Assembly (NCBI GenBank): GCA_002914805.1
Contig: JXTB01000303.1
Location: 475,453-539,452, forward strand
DNA from: Parasponia andersonii
Taxonomy: Eukaryota; Streptophyta; Magnoliopsida; Rosales; Cannabaceae
Direction: 5' to 3'
DNA length: 64,000 nt
Both the position numbers and the translations under genes were made by a program. Below the pieces are notes generated by a model, which did no database searches, was not told the DNA's origin, and saw nothing but the letters and a program-made list of their open reading frames with translations. Numbering within the stretch: the first letter of the stretch is position 1; each line of letters starts with the position of its first letter. Shown piece after piece: positions 24,308 to 36,736 of this stretch.

Positions 24308-25281
24308 TGGCAATTGCCAAGTATATCTATTAGGATATGTAATGGATTCCTACAAAATACTCTTTCTATTATTTGGTTTAACATTGGGTCATAGAATTCT
24401 TGTTCTACGGTAATTCAAATTCCCGAATTAAAATTCTATAAATCCACTTAGGTAATCACTTTTCCATTCTTTAATAAATTTTTAAAAAGTCGTTTGATCC
24501 TATTTGCACTAAAGAAAAATATATTGAATTCTAAAAATATAGGTATTTTTGTAATTATGATATAGTTTCATTTCATTCCGATGTTTAATCAAACAAAGTA
24601 ATTCTAATTCCAATATTGATTCTAAATTTCGACTAAACAATAGAAGATTATTTTTATTTTTATTCCAATTTCATTTCACAAACCAAATACAACCCCAACT
24701 TGTGAGTATTTTTTTTTAAGATAAAATAAAGATATTTTAAAGCCCTAATGAAGTTTGATATGAGTACTATAATCTCACTTCCAAAACCGTAGATCCAATC
24801 TAGATGCACAAAATATAAAACCAACCTTTCAAATTTAATTATAATTCTCATATATAACAAAATGAATTAAAAAAAAAGTAATATATATAGTGGGATTGTA
24901 TATGCACTCAAAAATTTGTTGCTGCACACATGGAAGAACTTAGAATTCCTTCAAATCTAAATAACACGATGGGTGATCTTTCGTCCCTTGACTATGTAGC
25001 GTGTGATGATTTGGTCATTATAGTTAATTTTGGTAATTAAATCTCTAAATTAAAGAATTGATTGCAATTAAGTCTGAGTTGGAACCTACGTAAATTTGCT
25101 CATGGAATTGGCACGTGTAGATCATGCAAGATTTAGAAAAGAAAAAACTAAAAAAATTCAAAAACAAAATATAAGGGAAAAAAAAGTGTTCTTCAATTAT
25201 TGCAAAACCCAAAAAAAAAAATAACAGAGAAATTCGAAATTCCAAAAAATCAATTAAAAAATTCAAATAAAGCTAACTAAG
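24308..25281. other. AT-rich spacer without a gene
   Basis: No coding region is supported. The stretch about 24340-24700 (repeated GGATTC/GAATTC motifs and a CAAACCAAATACAACCCC end) looks like a degraded MITE, but I could not find its other terminus. Confidence 0.45.
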
Positions 25282-25448
25282 TAGAGGTGTTAAAATATGC
25301 GGGCCGAGTCGGCCTGGTCCAAAGCAGAATTGGAGGAAGAATGGGTCAGCCTAGCCTGTCCGACCCAGCCCATCTAAGAAAGCGGGCCTGGCCCGACCTT
25401 ACTCGGAATTTTAAAATGTTGCCCAACCTAACCTGTAGGCCAGTCGGA

Positions 25449-26797
25449 TGTAACTTGCCATGGGAAACCTCGTCTATAATAAGAGTGAGCCTAGGAAACT
25501 AGCACGTAGATTTGCCCATGGGAGTTTGCCTGCGGTCACTTATGCAGAGTTTCGGGACATAGTTGGAATTTCTTAATTTGTTCGTCTTACGTCCGATAAT
25601 TTTTCTGGTCGAAAGGACCCCGTCTCCTCGATGAGAGGATCACAGATATGCAATCGTTTTGTTAATATCCTGAAGAAAAGTATTTATTAGGCCATATGCT
25701 TTTTGGGCGAAAATCATGTTTATTTGGGAAAATAGGCCAAAAGCTCAAAATACTCTTTAGGGGAGGTACATGGTGTTGGCTCTCCACCACCCCCGGCCAT
25801 GGTGGGCACTGATGGCAAATGAGCTACATACTGGCACACGAAGAGCACTTGTAGGGGCGGACACTAGGGAACCACGAGGGGACCCTTGGTGTTTCCACGA
25901 GGAAGAGAGACTTGTAGACAGTACCGGTCGTCTGGTATTATATATGGTCTCCACACCGGAGGTTCAGTGGTGCGTTCAACTTGCGGACTGCTACGCCGTA
26001 AGCACGGTTCTTCAACTAAGCTTCCTAAAGGATGCATGGGGCTCCTAGACCACGTATACCTCAACATAAGATGGTCACAGGAAGGCCACTCATGGGAAGA
26101 CCAAGGATGCATGGTGCACCAGGACCATGCATACCGCAACACAAGTTGGCTTTGGGTGAGCCACTTATGAAGTGGGATAAGTAAAGGAAGAGTGGTATGC
26201 CAAGACCATGCATGCCTCAACACGTGTTAGTCATCGGTAGACCTCACATAGGCCTCAACAGTAAGTGAGAAACTGGTGGACAGCGTGATGCTCCCACACG
26301 AGAAGGTTGCATATAAGGCTGCGAGCCACAAAGGGATCGTAGGCACTTGCTAGCACTCCAGCGGGCTTGTTGCCATAATGATTGGCCTATAGGCATGAGA
26401 ACACCCTTAGTGCCACGGGATCTATCTAAGAGATATTGGTAGGACTTTATTAGTTAAGACGGAGAATCGACTCAGTCTCGGCACCTAGTGACACATGCCA
26501 CCAAGGTGTGAACATCCTTTGATGATAGGGAGTGTGGCGCGAACCTCGATGGTATGTTGGGAACCTATGAATGAGGCGAGTGGCTCGGCGAAGGCTGTAG
26601 CATATAGAAGCCATCATAGTTACGTGCGAGCAAGACTCGACGGGAGTCATTCTTATAGGCGTGTGGCTTAGAACATACACATCTAAAGGTGTGAAAAAAT
26701 AACCTATAGTACACGGATAGGCAGAAGGCTGACTGGGACTTGGGAAGTCTCGGTGCCGCACAATCATTATTGGCATTGAAACACCCGAACCGTGACA
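25449..26797 (+). repeat. 5' LTR of gypsy element A
   Basis: Starts TGTAAC and ends ACCGTGACA, directly followed by GT and the primer site. Open frames inside it are not conserved in the 3' LTR and are not genes. Confidence 0.8.
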
Positions 26798-26799
26798 GT

Positions 26800-26811
26800 T
26801 GGTATCAGAAC
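26800..26811 (+). other. Primer binding site (tRNA-iMet type) of gypsy element A
   Basis: TGGTATCAGAAC two bases after the 5' LTR; the usual plant form is TGGTATCAGAGC. Confidence 0.8.
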
Positions 26812-28971
26812 TTAGGTTTATCTCATTAGATGAGTGAACCTGAGGCACATCTCAGAAAAGATAAGTAGGCAAGTTAAAGGGACTGTACGTGCCCTTTGCC
26901 TACAAGGGCTTCATGGAACATTTGGAGCCTTAAGGAGAGATTCATATTTTGGGAAACGGCTGTGGCACGAGTGCTGTTGAGGTACTAGAAGACCCTTAAA
27001 GGAGGTATCAAGGAGGGTGAAAACCCAATAACGATGCTTGAGAAGCGATCACCATAGAGATACTTTGAAAGGGCATTGCACAAAAGTTGGCACACTTGGT
27101 TAGCTAGAACATGATTCGATGAAAGGTCATACGTGTTTACTTAGAGTACTACACCAGGCTTATCTAAGTGACATTGTAAGCTACATGGGGGCACTTTTGT
27201 TAAAAAGAGAGCTTGTTAAGGGCAGTGTGTGCTTACTCTTTGATCAATTGAAGGCATATGGAGTCAAAATAGTTGTCAGTTCAAACAAGATAGATGAGGA
27301 ACATCAAATACTCTATTGCTACTAGTCTGAATGACCTTGGCACAAGGTTGACACAAGAAGGAAAGGTCAGATAGAAGCTACGAATGTCAAAGGGCATCGT
27401 TGTTAGAAGTGTGGACATTCCAAGAGAGTTATTTAACCCAGAGAGGTAGCCTAGACATATTGTTTGATGAAAGTATTCGCTCACAGATGTGTTCTAAGGA
27501 CACAAGCAACACTAAAGTACCCTGGGAAGGTGCATGCTTGAAAAGACATCACAGAGGCCATCAGGGCCATATCATTGAGGGAGATTGAGACAATTAGCGC
27601 AGTTATTCTACTCAAGACTAAAGAGATAGCTGTGCTATGATACAAATAGATGCTAGAGGGCTGCACCTGTAATTAAGAGCACTAAGAATCATTAGTTGTT
27701 CAGTTTGGAAGTCATTAAAGACTAAGAAACCAAAACCTGGGCAGTTGCCTCGATGTGAAAGTCATTAGAACTCAGGGACTAAGGCAATGTCAGAGAACCA
27801 TAAGATGGTTGTCTAGGATAAAGGGTCATCGAGATTCAGGTACTAAGATAACATTGGTCTGTCAGGGGGGCAAAAGTCAACATGACAGAAGGATTAAATC
27901 AACAACATTCAAGAGATAAACTAAGGTGCCGCTAAAAAAACGGTTAGTTTGTGAGCTATACCTTGAGAGGTACACTTCGAAATGGAGAAGTTATCCTAAA
28001 CTGAAGTGAAGGAGCCTACTTGAGCTTGTTATTGAAGTATCAGAAAGCTACAGTGTATGGGACTTAGAAGCCGAATGATTCCGAGATACATGTCGATTGG
28101 TGCATCGAGTTGGGATAATTTCAAGAATCCTTCATTGAGAAAAGGCATAGTGCAGCTAAGTTAGTCACACGAGAACAAGTCGACCGAATGCAAGACAATG
28201 TTGGATGAGATAGAACTTGGGGCACAATGCTTTACATCGACACAAGGATCTTGCAGGCTAAAGGGTGAGCTTGTGGGATGGGATCCCACTATAGCTATGA
28301 ATGATGAGAGGATCATTGGCTGTAACTCATAGACACTCAAAGGAGCAATCTGAGGTATCTTGTGAAGTTGGGTGATGCCACTTAAAGAATCTATTGGTAG
28401 GCAGTATGCTAGAGGTGATATGAACCTTGCCAACAATTGTGACGAAACCCAGCACCTACTATGGAATTCGAACCCCAGGATCACCAAGTCGCAAGAATGT
28501 TGAGTCTTAACCCGTAATCTAGTAAGATACAAAACTACGAAATATTAAAGACGCCACACCAAGAATCCTCAAGAACTACTCAAGAATCAATGGGATAAGT
28601 CTGGTTATTTTGAACGCCATAAGAGTTAACTTGATAAGTTCAGGAATCTTCTCAAGAATGAAGACAAAACACGAATAACTCGCAATATTATTGATCACTA
28701 AGCTCCGAAAAATGTACAAGGCTTTCTACTATATATAGGAGTCAAATTTGTCCCTAATTTAAGACAAACTAATGTTATTTTGATATGTGATAACCCTCTC
28801 CTCAATTTAAATCCGAAAATAACTAAATCTGAATTAAAGAAGTTTCCTAAAAGTACAAAAGACCTAGAAAAATGTGAAGAGAAGTGTTTAGCTTCAATTA
28901 GACTCTTCTAGAACATTAATCATAGTGATTAGGCTCCATTGGATCTGATTTGGGCTTATATCGGGCCTCCA

Positions 28972-29311
28972 TGCGTTAGCCATCTCAACAATGTGTTGAA
29001 TCAGCCCATTTAATGCCTCTTTGAATCTCTTGGCTCTAAGTCTTATGATTGGCCCACTTGGCAAGCTTAATGGATCACGTGAATGCTGCCCTTGAGTCCC
29101 TCTAAGCCCACGTGAATGCTCCTCCTCTTGCACGTGTGGTTGAGCAGCTACATTTGCATCATTCTCCCCCTCTTGAAAAGGATTTATCCTCAAAATCACC
29201 TGCATCGAAAGGAGATAAATCAGCAATGTTAAAGCTCGCACTAATACCATACTCACCTGGTAATTCTAACTTGCAGGCATTATCATTTATGCATTCCACT
29301 ACCTCGAAATG
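28972..29311 (-). pseudogene. Carboxy-terminal end of Ty3/gypsy polyprotein (family B, left arm)
   Basis: Read on the minus strand this gives EVVECINDNACKLELPGEYG, ISASFNIADLSPFDAGDFED, then a Gln/Glu-rich linker and GPIIRLRAKRFKEALNGLIQ. These are the familiar last blocks of plant gypsy integrase polyproteins (INDNAYKLELPGEYG, FNVADLSPF, GPITRARAKRFKEALNGLI). Only the tail is present: protease, reverse transcriptase and the integrase core are missing. The LTR follows immediately, as expected for a 3' end. Confidence 0.8.
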
Positions 29312-29499
29312 ATGCAAATGTAGCTGCTCAACCACACGTGCAAGAGGAGGAGCTTTCACGTGGGCTTGGAGGGACTCAGGGGCAGTATGCACGTGATCTA
29401 TTAAGCTTGTCAAGTGGGCCAATCACAAGACTTAGAGCCAAGAGATTCAAAGAGGCATTAAATGGGCTGATTCAACACATTGGTGAGATGGCTAATGCA
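29312..29499 (+). pseudogene. Carboxy-terminal end of Ty3/gypsy polyprotein (family B, right arm)
   Basis: Plus-strand copy of the same tail: DANVAAQPHVQEEELSRGLG, then GPITRLRAKRFKEALNGLIQ and a stop just before the plus-strand LTR. It lacks the IND/SPF blocks present in the left arm. Confidence 0.8.
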
Positions 29500-30060
29500 T
29501 GAAGGCCCGATATAAGCCCAAATCAGATCCAAGGGAGCCTAATCACTATGATTAAGGTTCTAAAAGAGTCCAATTCAAGCTACACACTTCTTTTCATGTT
29601 TTTCTAGGTCTTTTGTATTTTAGAAAACTTCTTTAATTCAGATTTAGTTATTTTCAGATTTAAATTGAGGAGAAGGTTGGCACATGTCAAAATAACATTA
29701 GTTTATCTTAAATTAGGGACAAATATGACTCCTATATATAGGAGAGTGCCTTGTATGTTTTTCAGAGCTTAGTGATCAATAATATTGCGATTTATTCGTG
29801 TTTTGTCTTCATTATTGAGAAGATTCTTGAATTTATCAAGTTAACTCTTGTGGCGTTCAAAACAACCAGACTTATCCTATTGATTCTTGAGTAGTTCTTG
29901 AGGATTCTTGGTGTGGCGTCTTTAATCTTTCATAGTTCCTGATTTATATCTTGCTAGGTTATGGGTCAAGACTCAACAATATTATGACTTGGTGATCCTG
30001 GGGTTCAAATTCCATTGTAGGTGCTGGGTTTCATCATAATTATTAGTAGGGTTCATATCA

Positions 30061-30995
30061 TTTGGTATCAAAGCTTAGGTTTCAAGGCAAATTTGAATTA
30101 TCCTTTACTTTCTCTACTATTCCTTTGATTCTTTAATTAGGGTTACAAAAAAAAAAAAAAGTGGCTGGCCGAATTTCTTGCTTTAGGTAGACGGTGATAT
30201 TTAGTTTCTTAATCTGTTCAACTAGGGTTTTTGGCCAAAATTTTAAGATTTAAGGATACTAAGTTTCCCAATCTGATCAAACTCCTTATTCTTGGCCGAA
30301 TTTGTGCTTTAGGGACACTAGAATTATTTGGTTTCCTAATCTGAGCCAACTAGGGTTTCTTTACTTTTGCTTGGGTTCCAAGTTGCTGGGTTACTAGGGC
30401 GGCCGAATTTTGTATTTTTAGAATCCTAGTTTGATTCAAAGTCTTCGTTTCTGTTTTCAATTTCTTGTTACTCATTTCTGGTTATCCGTATCTTTAAGTT
30501 TCCCGTTTGTTTAAGTTACCCGATTCTCTTATGTCCTTCACACGTTTCTGCAATATCAAAAAAAAAAAAACAAGAGGATCTAAAAAAAAAAAATCCTGTT
30601 TAAATCTTGTTTCTTACTTCCTAAACTCCTTTTTGCCAAAACCCCACGCTTGAGTGTGAAAAATCATCAAAGTTTAGGAGAAATTGTGTGAATTTTGGGG
30701 TATTGCTGAAACCGAAGAATTCGTATTACTCAATTTCTTGAGAATTGCTTGTGAGTTTTTTTTTTTTTTTTGATTTGATCTGGTTGCTCATCATATTGAA
30801 TTGATGCTAAAGTATTCTTGAATCTAATTAAGAGTGAAAAGAAAACATAACAAGTGGAAAAAGGCAAGAGTGGTGAGAACATAAGAGGGTAAAAGCCATT
30901 GAGTGCCAAACACGAGAGTGAGTGAATCTTTCTGAGTGAAACATGAGAGGAAAGAGTGCTTGTGAGGTCTTAACCTTATTTTTGCAGATATCAAT
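30061..30995 (+). other. Primer site and leader of gypsy family B
   Basis: TTGGTATCAAAGC directly after the plus-strand LTR is a variant of the tRNA-iMet primer site. About 930 bp of untranslated leader follow, with A- and T-runs, up to a TTTTTGCAG acceptor-like site just ahead of the gag ATG at 30996. Confidence 0.6.
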
Positions 30996-31612
30996 ATGTC
31001 ACGCAATCAAGAATGTAACACAACCGAAGAGGTATAACAACAACTGTTCCGAACTTACAATTACAGGCATTGTTTGGGAAGATGAGGAGAATAATGAGAG
31101 CTGAATTAGAACCAATTCATGAGAGGATTGATAGGTTGGAAGGAGAAATAGCTACGGGTTAGCCTCAAAATGCTCCCATTAGGCATCCACCTAGGCGGGT
31201 ACAACTAGAGGAGCAATAGAGTGATGATGAAGATGTAGAGGAATGGGAGAAGATGGATGAACTAACAATAAATAAAGGCATGTTTAGGCGTAGTAATGGA
31301 AATAGAGAAGCTAGGACGGGTAGGCCTAGGCGAGATAATAACTTGGGAGGCATTAAAGTGAAGATTCTATCCTTCTAAGATAAAAACGATCCTGAAGCTT
31401 ATCTAGAGTGGGAGAAGAGAATGGAGATCGTCTTCGATTGCCACAACTATTCTAATATTAAAAAGGTAAAGCTTGCTGTAATCGAATTCACTGATTATGC
31501 TATTGTTTGGTGGGATCAATTGTTGAAGGAAAAAAGGAGAAATCTGGAACGCCTTGTTGAGGCGTGAGACGAGATGAAAACAATCATGAGAAGATGTTTC
31601 GTTCCAAGCTAC
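30996..31612 (+). pseudogene. Truncated gypsy gag (family B)
   Basis: After MSRNQECNTTEE the frame is interrupted by several stops, but blocks remain: MRRIMRAELEPIHERIDRLE, then DPEAYLEWEKRMEIVFDCHN and KVKLAVIEFTDYAIVWWDQL, then MKTIMRRCFVPS. This is the retrotransposon gag domain of plant gypsy elements (usual text FxGKNDPEAYLEWEKKVE, FTDYAxxWWDQL). The sequence stops resembling gag right after FVPS, where element A sequence resumes. No protease or reverse transcriptase follows. Confidence 0.8.
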
Positions 31613-32303
31613 ATTTGCATCAAGAGGGCAGATTGGAGAAATTCTTCACAAAGTCATCTCAACTGCATGGAATGCACAAGGTGCTGCATTAACAATGTGG
31701 TTGGCTTGAGAGCCACGCCTTAAGAGATGCACCACTTGAAAAAGCACACTTACAACAAAGCTAGTTGTATCAGCAGGCCATCAGGGTGATAGTTTGCCAC
31801 AGAGGTGGCCTACAATTGGTGTTCAAATGAGCGACAAACCGAGTTTCAGAGGGTACTCATAATGGATGCCGTGGGAACAGTTGGCTCACGAGCCACACCT
31901 TGCAGACGTGCATCTAAGTTTATCAAGAGAATAGACATCAAACAGTTGGCAGGAAAGCAAGCATCATTGATGTGAAGGCTTTGGGGTTAAGGTTAGAAGA
32001 TGGGCTACTTCATGATTAGTGGAACATCAGTTAGAACTTTGAGGAGTTCGATTCAGCGGATTCGTGGGTGCAATAGCACTCTACATGGATTGAGTTTGAG
32101 TGAACAACATATTATGAAATCTCAGATCATAGTCCAAAAGTGGGCAAATATTGATCATCACTAGAAGGTGCATCTACTAAGGTAGTGGGGCAAGTACATG
32201 TAGTAAGTTCAGATGAAGCTGTGGGAGAGAGCTTGTTACCCTTGAGCATTGAGCTAAAAAGGATATAGAATAGAGGATCGTCAATAAGGGCATCGACTGG
32301 ATG

Positions 32304-32316
32304 AAGTGAAGGAGGA
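32304..32316 (+). other. Polypurine tract of gypsy element A
   Basis: Purine-rich AAGTGAAGGAGGA lies immediately before the 3' LTR start at 32317, the normal place for plus-strand priming. Confidence 0.55.
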
Positions 32317-34566
32317 TATAACATGTCATGGCAAGGCTCTATAATAAAAGTGAGCCTAAGAAACTACTCATATGGATTTGCCCATGGGAGTTTGCCTACA
32401 GTCACTTATGTGGAGTTTCGGGATGTAGTTAAAACTTTCCATATTATTCGGGATATAATTAGAATTTCCTAACCTGTTCATCTTGCGTCCGATAATTTCT
32501 TCGATCAAAGAGACCCTATCTTCTCGATGAGAGGATCACAGATATGCGTTCATTTTTTTTTGATATCCTAAAGAAAAGTATTTATTAGGCCATATACTTT
32601 TTGGGCGAAAATCATGTTTATTTGGAAAAATAGGCCAAAAGCTCAAAATGCTCTTTAGAGGGGTGTATAATGTTAGCTCACCACCACCCCTGACCACAGT
32701 AGCACCGATGGCTAAGTGAGCTATCTATTGGTACACGGAGAGTGCTCGTAGGGGTGAGTACTAGGAAACAACGAAGGGACCCTTGGCGTCTCATGAGGAG
32801 GAGAGACTCATAGACAGTACTAGCCATCTGATATTGCACATAGTCTCCACACTGGATGTTTAGTGGTGCGTTCGACTGCGGGCCGCTTTGCTGTAAGCAC
32901 GGTATGTGGACTGAGCTTCCTAGAGGATGTGTGAAGCTCCTAGACCACGCACACCTCAATATGAGATGGTCACAAGAAGGTCACTCATAGGGAGACTGAA
33001 GATACATAGTGTATCGAGACCATGCATACCTCAACATAAGTTGGTCTTGGGCTAGCCACTTGTGGAGCGAGACAATAAGAGGATTGGTGGTATGCCAAGA
33101 CCACGCAAGCCTCAACACGTGTTGGTCACCCATAGAACTCATGTGGCCCTCAGCAATAAGTGAGAAATTGATAGGCAGCGTGATGCTCCTACACGAGAAG
33201 GTTGCACATAAGGTTGCGAGCCACAAAGAGATCGTAGGCACTTGCTAGCACTCTAGTGGGCTTATTGCCACAATGATTGGCCTATGGGCTTGAGAACACC
33301 CTTAGTGCCATAGGAGCTATCCGAGAGGTATTGGTGGCACTTTGTGAGACATGCCACCAAGGTGTGAATATCCTTGGGTGAGAAGGCGTGTGGTGCAAAC
33401 CTCGATGGCATGTTGGAAACCTATGAATGTGGTGAGTGGCTTGGCTAAAGCCGTGGTACATGGAAGCCATCATAGTTGCTTGCGAGCAAGATTCGGTAGG
33501 AGTTGTTCTTATAAGTGTACGACTTAGAACATGCACACCTAAAGTTGCGAAAAAATGACCTATGGTACATGGATAGGCGGAAGACTGATCAGAACTTGGG
33601 AAGTGTGGTGCCCAAGATTCTCACATGTATTCTAAGCCAATAATAAATATGTTCTAATTGCATATTAAGCATCTAGAATTCGTCCATACTAGTTTTATAG
33701 TAACGTGCTCATTCATTATGTTATGTGCATTTACATACATGTTATTACACTAATGATTGTCGAAGTATCCCAATACAGTATAAAGGTTCAATACCCTCAG
33801 AAATAGAGCTCGGTGTGCTAAAAGAACAAAGAATATAATTATAAAAGCAATACTATGTGCACATGCATTAAGATCGTACTTGTTGATAACTTGGTCAAAT
33901 AGTAGTTTTTTTTGGTAAAATGTAATTTTCACGCATTTTGGAACCGAATTCACAGTGTGTTTAACATGTCAAATAGGTTTGATTCAATATCTTGGACTCA
34001 TTTATAGCATTTTATTTGTCGGCTCCAGGTAAGACGAGATGGCATTCAGGATACTAATTCGTATTTAGTTGCACTAAGCTAGTTTAGATTAAGCTTAATC
34101 ACGTAATGTCGTTTTTGTACATTCTAATAATTGAGTGCTAATACTATGTTTACATTGTTAATTGGAGTCTAATTGACTTTCTTTTTATATTTAATGGTTG
34201 GTTAAGGGGCTAGGTTCCACCAAATTACAATAAGATTAGCCATATAGGATCATAAGTCAAAGTATGACTAGTTTTCACTTTCTAAGGTAGTATTCACCAA
34301 CTTTGGCTACACTTGGGTGTATAGGAGTGACCAACAATGTGGTAACTATGCTAAGGATGTTCTAGAGCTGGACACATGGAAAGTGATGTGCAAAATACCC
34401 CTTAGAATTTAAGTTATATATTTTCTTAGCCATTAAGTGTTGATTTTGGGTCAAATCTAGTCATTTGCTTTTCCTTTCTCTCCAACCACGACCTGAAACT
34501 CTCCAATACTTTTTTTGACTTCTCTCAACTTCCTTCAAACATTTGCAGGAGTTTCCAAGTGGTAGA

Positions 34567-35342
34567 TGTCACGACCCAAAACCCGGGCTAGTGGCAGAAG
34601 GGGAATTTCACTTGGTGGGAAATTCCTTAATTTATTTNNNNNNNNNNNNNNNNNNNNNNNNNNNNNNNNNNNNNNNNNNNNNNNNNNNNNNNNNNNNNNN
34701 NNNNNNNNNNNNNNNNNNNNNNNNNNNNNNNNNNNNNNNNNNNNNNNNNNNNNNNNNNNNNNNNNNNNNNNNNNNNNNNNNNNNNNNNNNNNNNNNNNNN
34801 NNNNNNNNNNNNNNNNNNNNNNNNNNNNNNNNNNNNNNNNNNNNNNNNNNNNNNNNNNNNNNNNNNNNNNNNNNNNNNNNNNNNNNNNNNNNNNNNNNNN
34901 NNNNNNNNNNNNNNNNNNNNNNNNNNNNNNNNNNNNNNNNNNNNNNNNNNNNNNNNNNNNNNNNNNNNNNNNNNNNNNNNNNNNNNNNNNNNNNNNNNNN
35001 NNNNNNNNNNNNNNNNNNNNNNNNNNNNNNNNNNNNNNNNNNNNNNNNNNNNNNNNNNNNNNNNNNNNNNNNNNNNNNNNNNNNNNNNNNNNNNNNNNNN
35101 NNNNNNNNNNNNNNNNNNNNNNNNNNNNNNNNNNNNNNNNNNNNNNNNNNNNNNNNNNNNNNNNNNNNNNNNNNNNNNNNNNNNNNNNNNNNNNNNNNNN
35201 NNNNNNNNNNNNNNNNNNNNNNNNNNNNNNNNNNNNNNNNNNNNNNNNNNNNNNNNNNNNNNNNNNNNNNNNNNNNNNNNNNNNNNNNNNNNNNNNNNNN
35301 NNNNNNNNNNNNNNNNNNNNNNNNNNNNNNNNNNNNNNNNNN
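34567..35342 (-). mobile_element. Reverse copy (D) of the 2.2-kb LTR family, mostly an N gap
   Basis: TGTCACGACCCAAAACCCGG and the next 50 bases are the reverse complement of the 3' end of copies 1 and 2 (TTTGGGTCGTGACA). The sequence then runs into 705 N (34638-35342). GTAGA lies just before the start (34562-34566) and again as the first bases after the gap (35343-35347). The gap therefore probably replaces the rest of this LTR and ends at its exact boundary. Confidence 0.8.
34638..35342. other. Assembly gap (705 N)
   Basis: Run of N; the stated length is probably nominal, since about 2.1 kb of LTR is expected here. Long open frames read across it are artefacts. Confidence 0.95.
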
Positions 35343-36627
35343 GTAGAACTCAAATTGGAGCCCTAGAAAACAAGATACACCAAAACTAGTCAAGGTAATT
35401 CTATTAAGTTCTTCTTTTTAGGTCTTGTCCTTTAATTTCAATTCTCCACTTGCTACCACTTAAATAATGGTTCCTTCAGATTCTCTATCTAATTCTAAGC
35501 GTTGAGAATCAGTTTGGTAGAGGTAGAAAGCAAGAGCTCCAACAAAAGCTCAGACTAGTCAAGGTAAGGTTTAAGTGGGAGTTTGAATTTGTAGTGAAAT
35601 TATTTTGTTTTAGCTCTTAAACTAAAGCTATTATTTGATAAATAATGGTCTTAGTAACCTTTACATATTGCTGGAAATATAGAATTTAAGTGGAGAATTC
35701 AAGTTACACCTAGAACCCCAAATTTGCTAATTGTGTATTCAAGTGTTTCCGTGAGTATATTAAACTTTCTATACTTATAATTTGATTTCCTCAACTTGCA
35801 ATGGATATGTCATAGATTCTATTATTTATTCCATTAATTTAGCTCTTGTTTGTAGCCATAGACAAGTGCATAAATTATTTTAAATTGTCTAAACTGAAAA
35901 AGATTTGAAATGTGTTTCTATGTTATCCTAGGTATTTCTTTTGATTTTTATATGTGGGAATTGGTTTGTTGATTGCTATTGCAGGTCTTAAACCATGATT
36001 TTAATTATGTGGGAATGTCCTAAAAATAGGAAAGGTACTGTCCAAATATTTTTAAAGTCAAATGTTACTATTTAGAAGCAAATAGACTAGTTTTACAAAA
36101 TTATGTGCCACTTTAGATCATTTTTGTGCTAACAAACTAGCATTCATATTTTACTACTTTTGAATAGCTTTTCAATGCTAGATATTGGCTGCTAAGTACC
36201 TTAAGTGATTTATACACTCTTGAGTCATTTTAAGATTAAGTTTCCTAAATTGGTGAAAGTTCTAATTTCGGTCTTGTTCAAGTATCTTAATGCATTCTTT
36301 TTATAAAATGTGTATCTTGAATAATAATAATTTATGACATATGATTAGCACACCAATCTCTAGAGGATATTGACTCTTTCCACTATCAATTCCTATTCAA
36401 GACACGAGGTAAGTAAAGACTTACAACTACATCACAAGAACTATATGGAAGATGTATTTATATGAAACTTACTTATTCCTGAAAGTTAAGAAATGGCATG
36501 TGCATGGCACGTCTTGCATACAAATAGAGAATTTTATTATAAGAATATTTGAAAGCGAGTACCATTGTACCAATTTTATAAGTTAAGTTTTAATGGCAAT
36601 TACTAGTCTGTCGGAGCTGGATAAGTA

Positions 36628-36736
36628 AGTCTGTTGATGCAGACTCTCCCGTCGAAGCGGGATTTGCGGATCTTATGATGTGTCTCGTTAAAGCGAGAGA
36701 ATATTAGTGCGGTGTGGGATGCCCCTTTGATGAGGG
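36628..36736 (+). other. Array of four short perfect hairpins with related hexaloops
   Basis: AGTCTG-TTGATG-CAGACT (36628-36645), TCCCG-TCGAAG-CGGGA (36647-36662), TCTCG-TTAAAG-CGAGA (36683-36698) and CCCT-TTGATG-AGGG (36723-36736). All loops are 6 nt and fit TYRAWG, while the stems differ. It lies within solo LTR C. Confidence 0.7.

Larger units (their letters stand above)
28416..30060. repeat. Large inverted repeat made of gypsy family B LTR plus pol tail
   Basis: The left arm 28416-29165 is the reverse complement, with scattered mismatches, of the right arm 29312-30060. Each arm holds one LTR (28416-28971 minus, 29500-30060 plus, about 560 bp, TGRAGGCCC...CATATCA) and the end of a gypsy polyprotein. 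The spacer 29166-29311 carries further pol sequence on the minus strand only. Each LTR has a TATATATAGG TATA-like element. Confidence 0.85.

Noticed and set aside
25770-26223. Overlapping open frames on both strands in the 25.8-26.2 kb region
   Set aside because: They lie inside a gypsy LTR, are not open in the matching 3' LTR and have no conserved motif.
27394-27425. Gag zinc knuckle of gypsy element A
   Set aside because: C-x2-CGH is interrupted by a stop and lacks the spacing and last cysteine of a CCHC finger; mentioned only as a possible relic.
34535-35393. Several long open frames spanning 34.5-35.4 kb on both strands
   Set aside because: They consist almost entirely of N; open only because the gap contains no stop codons.
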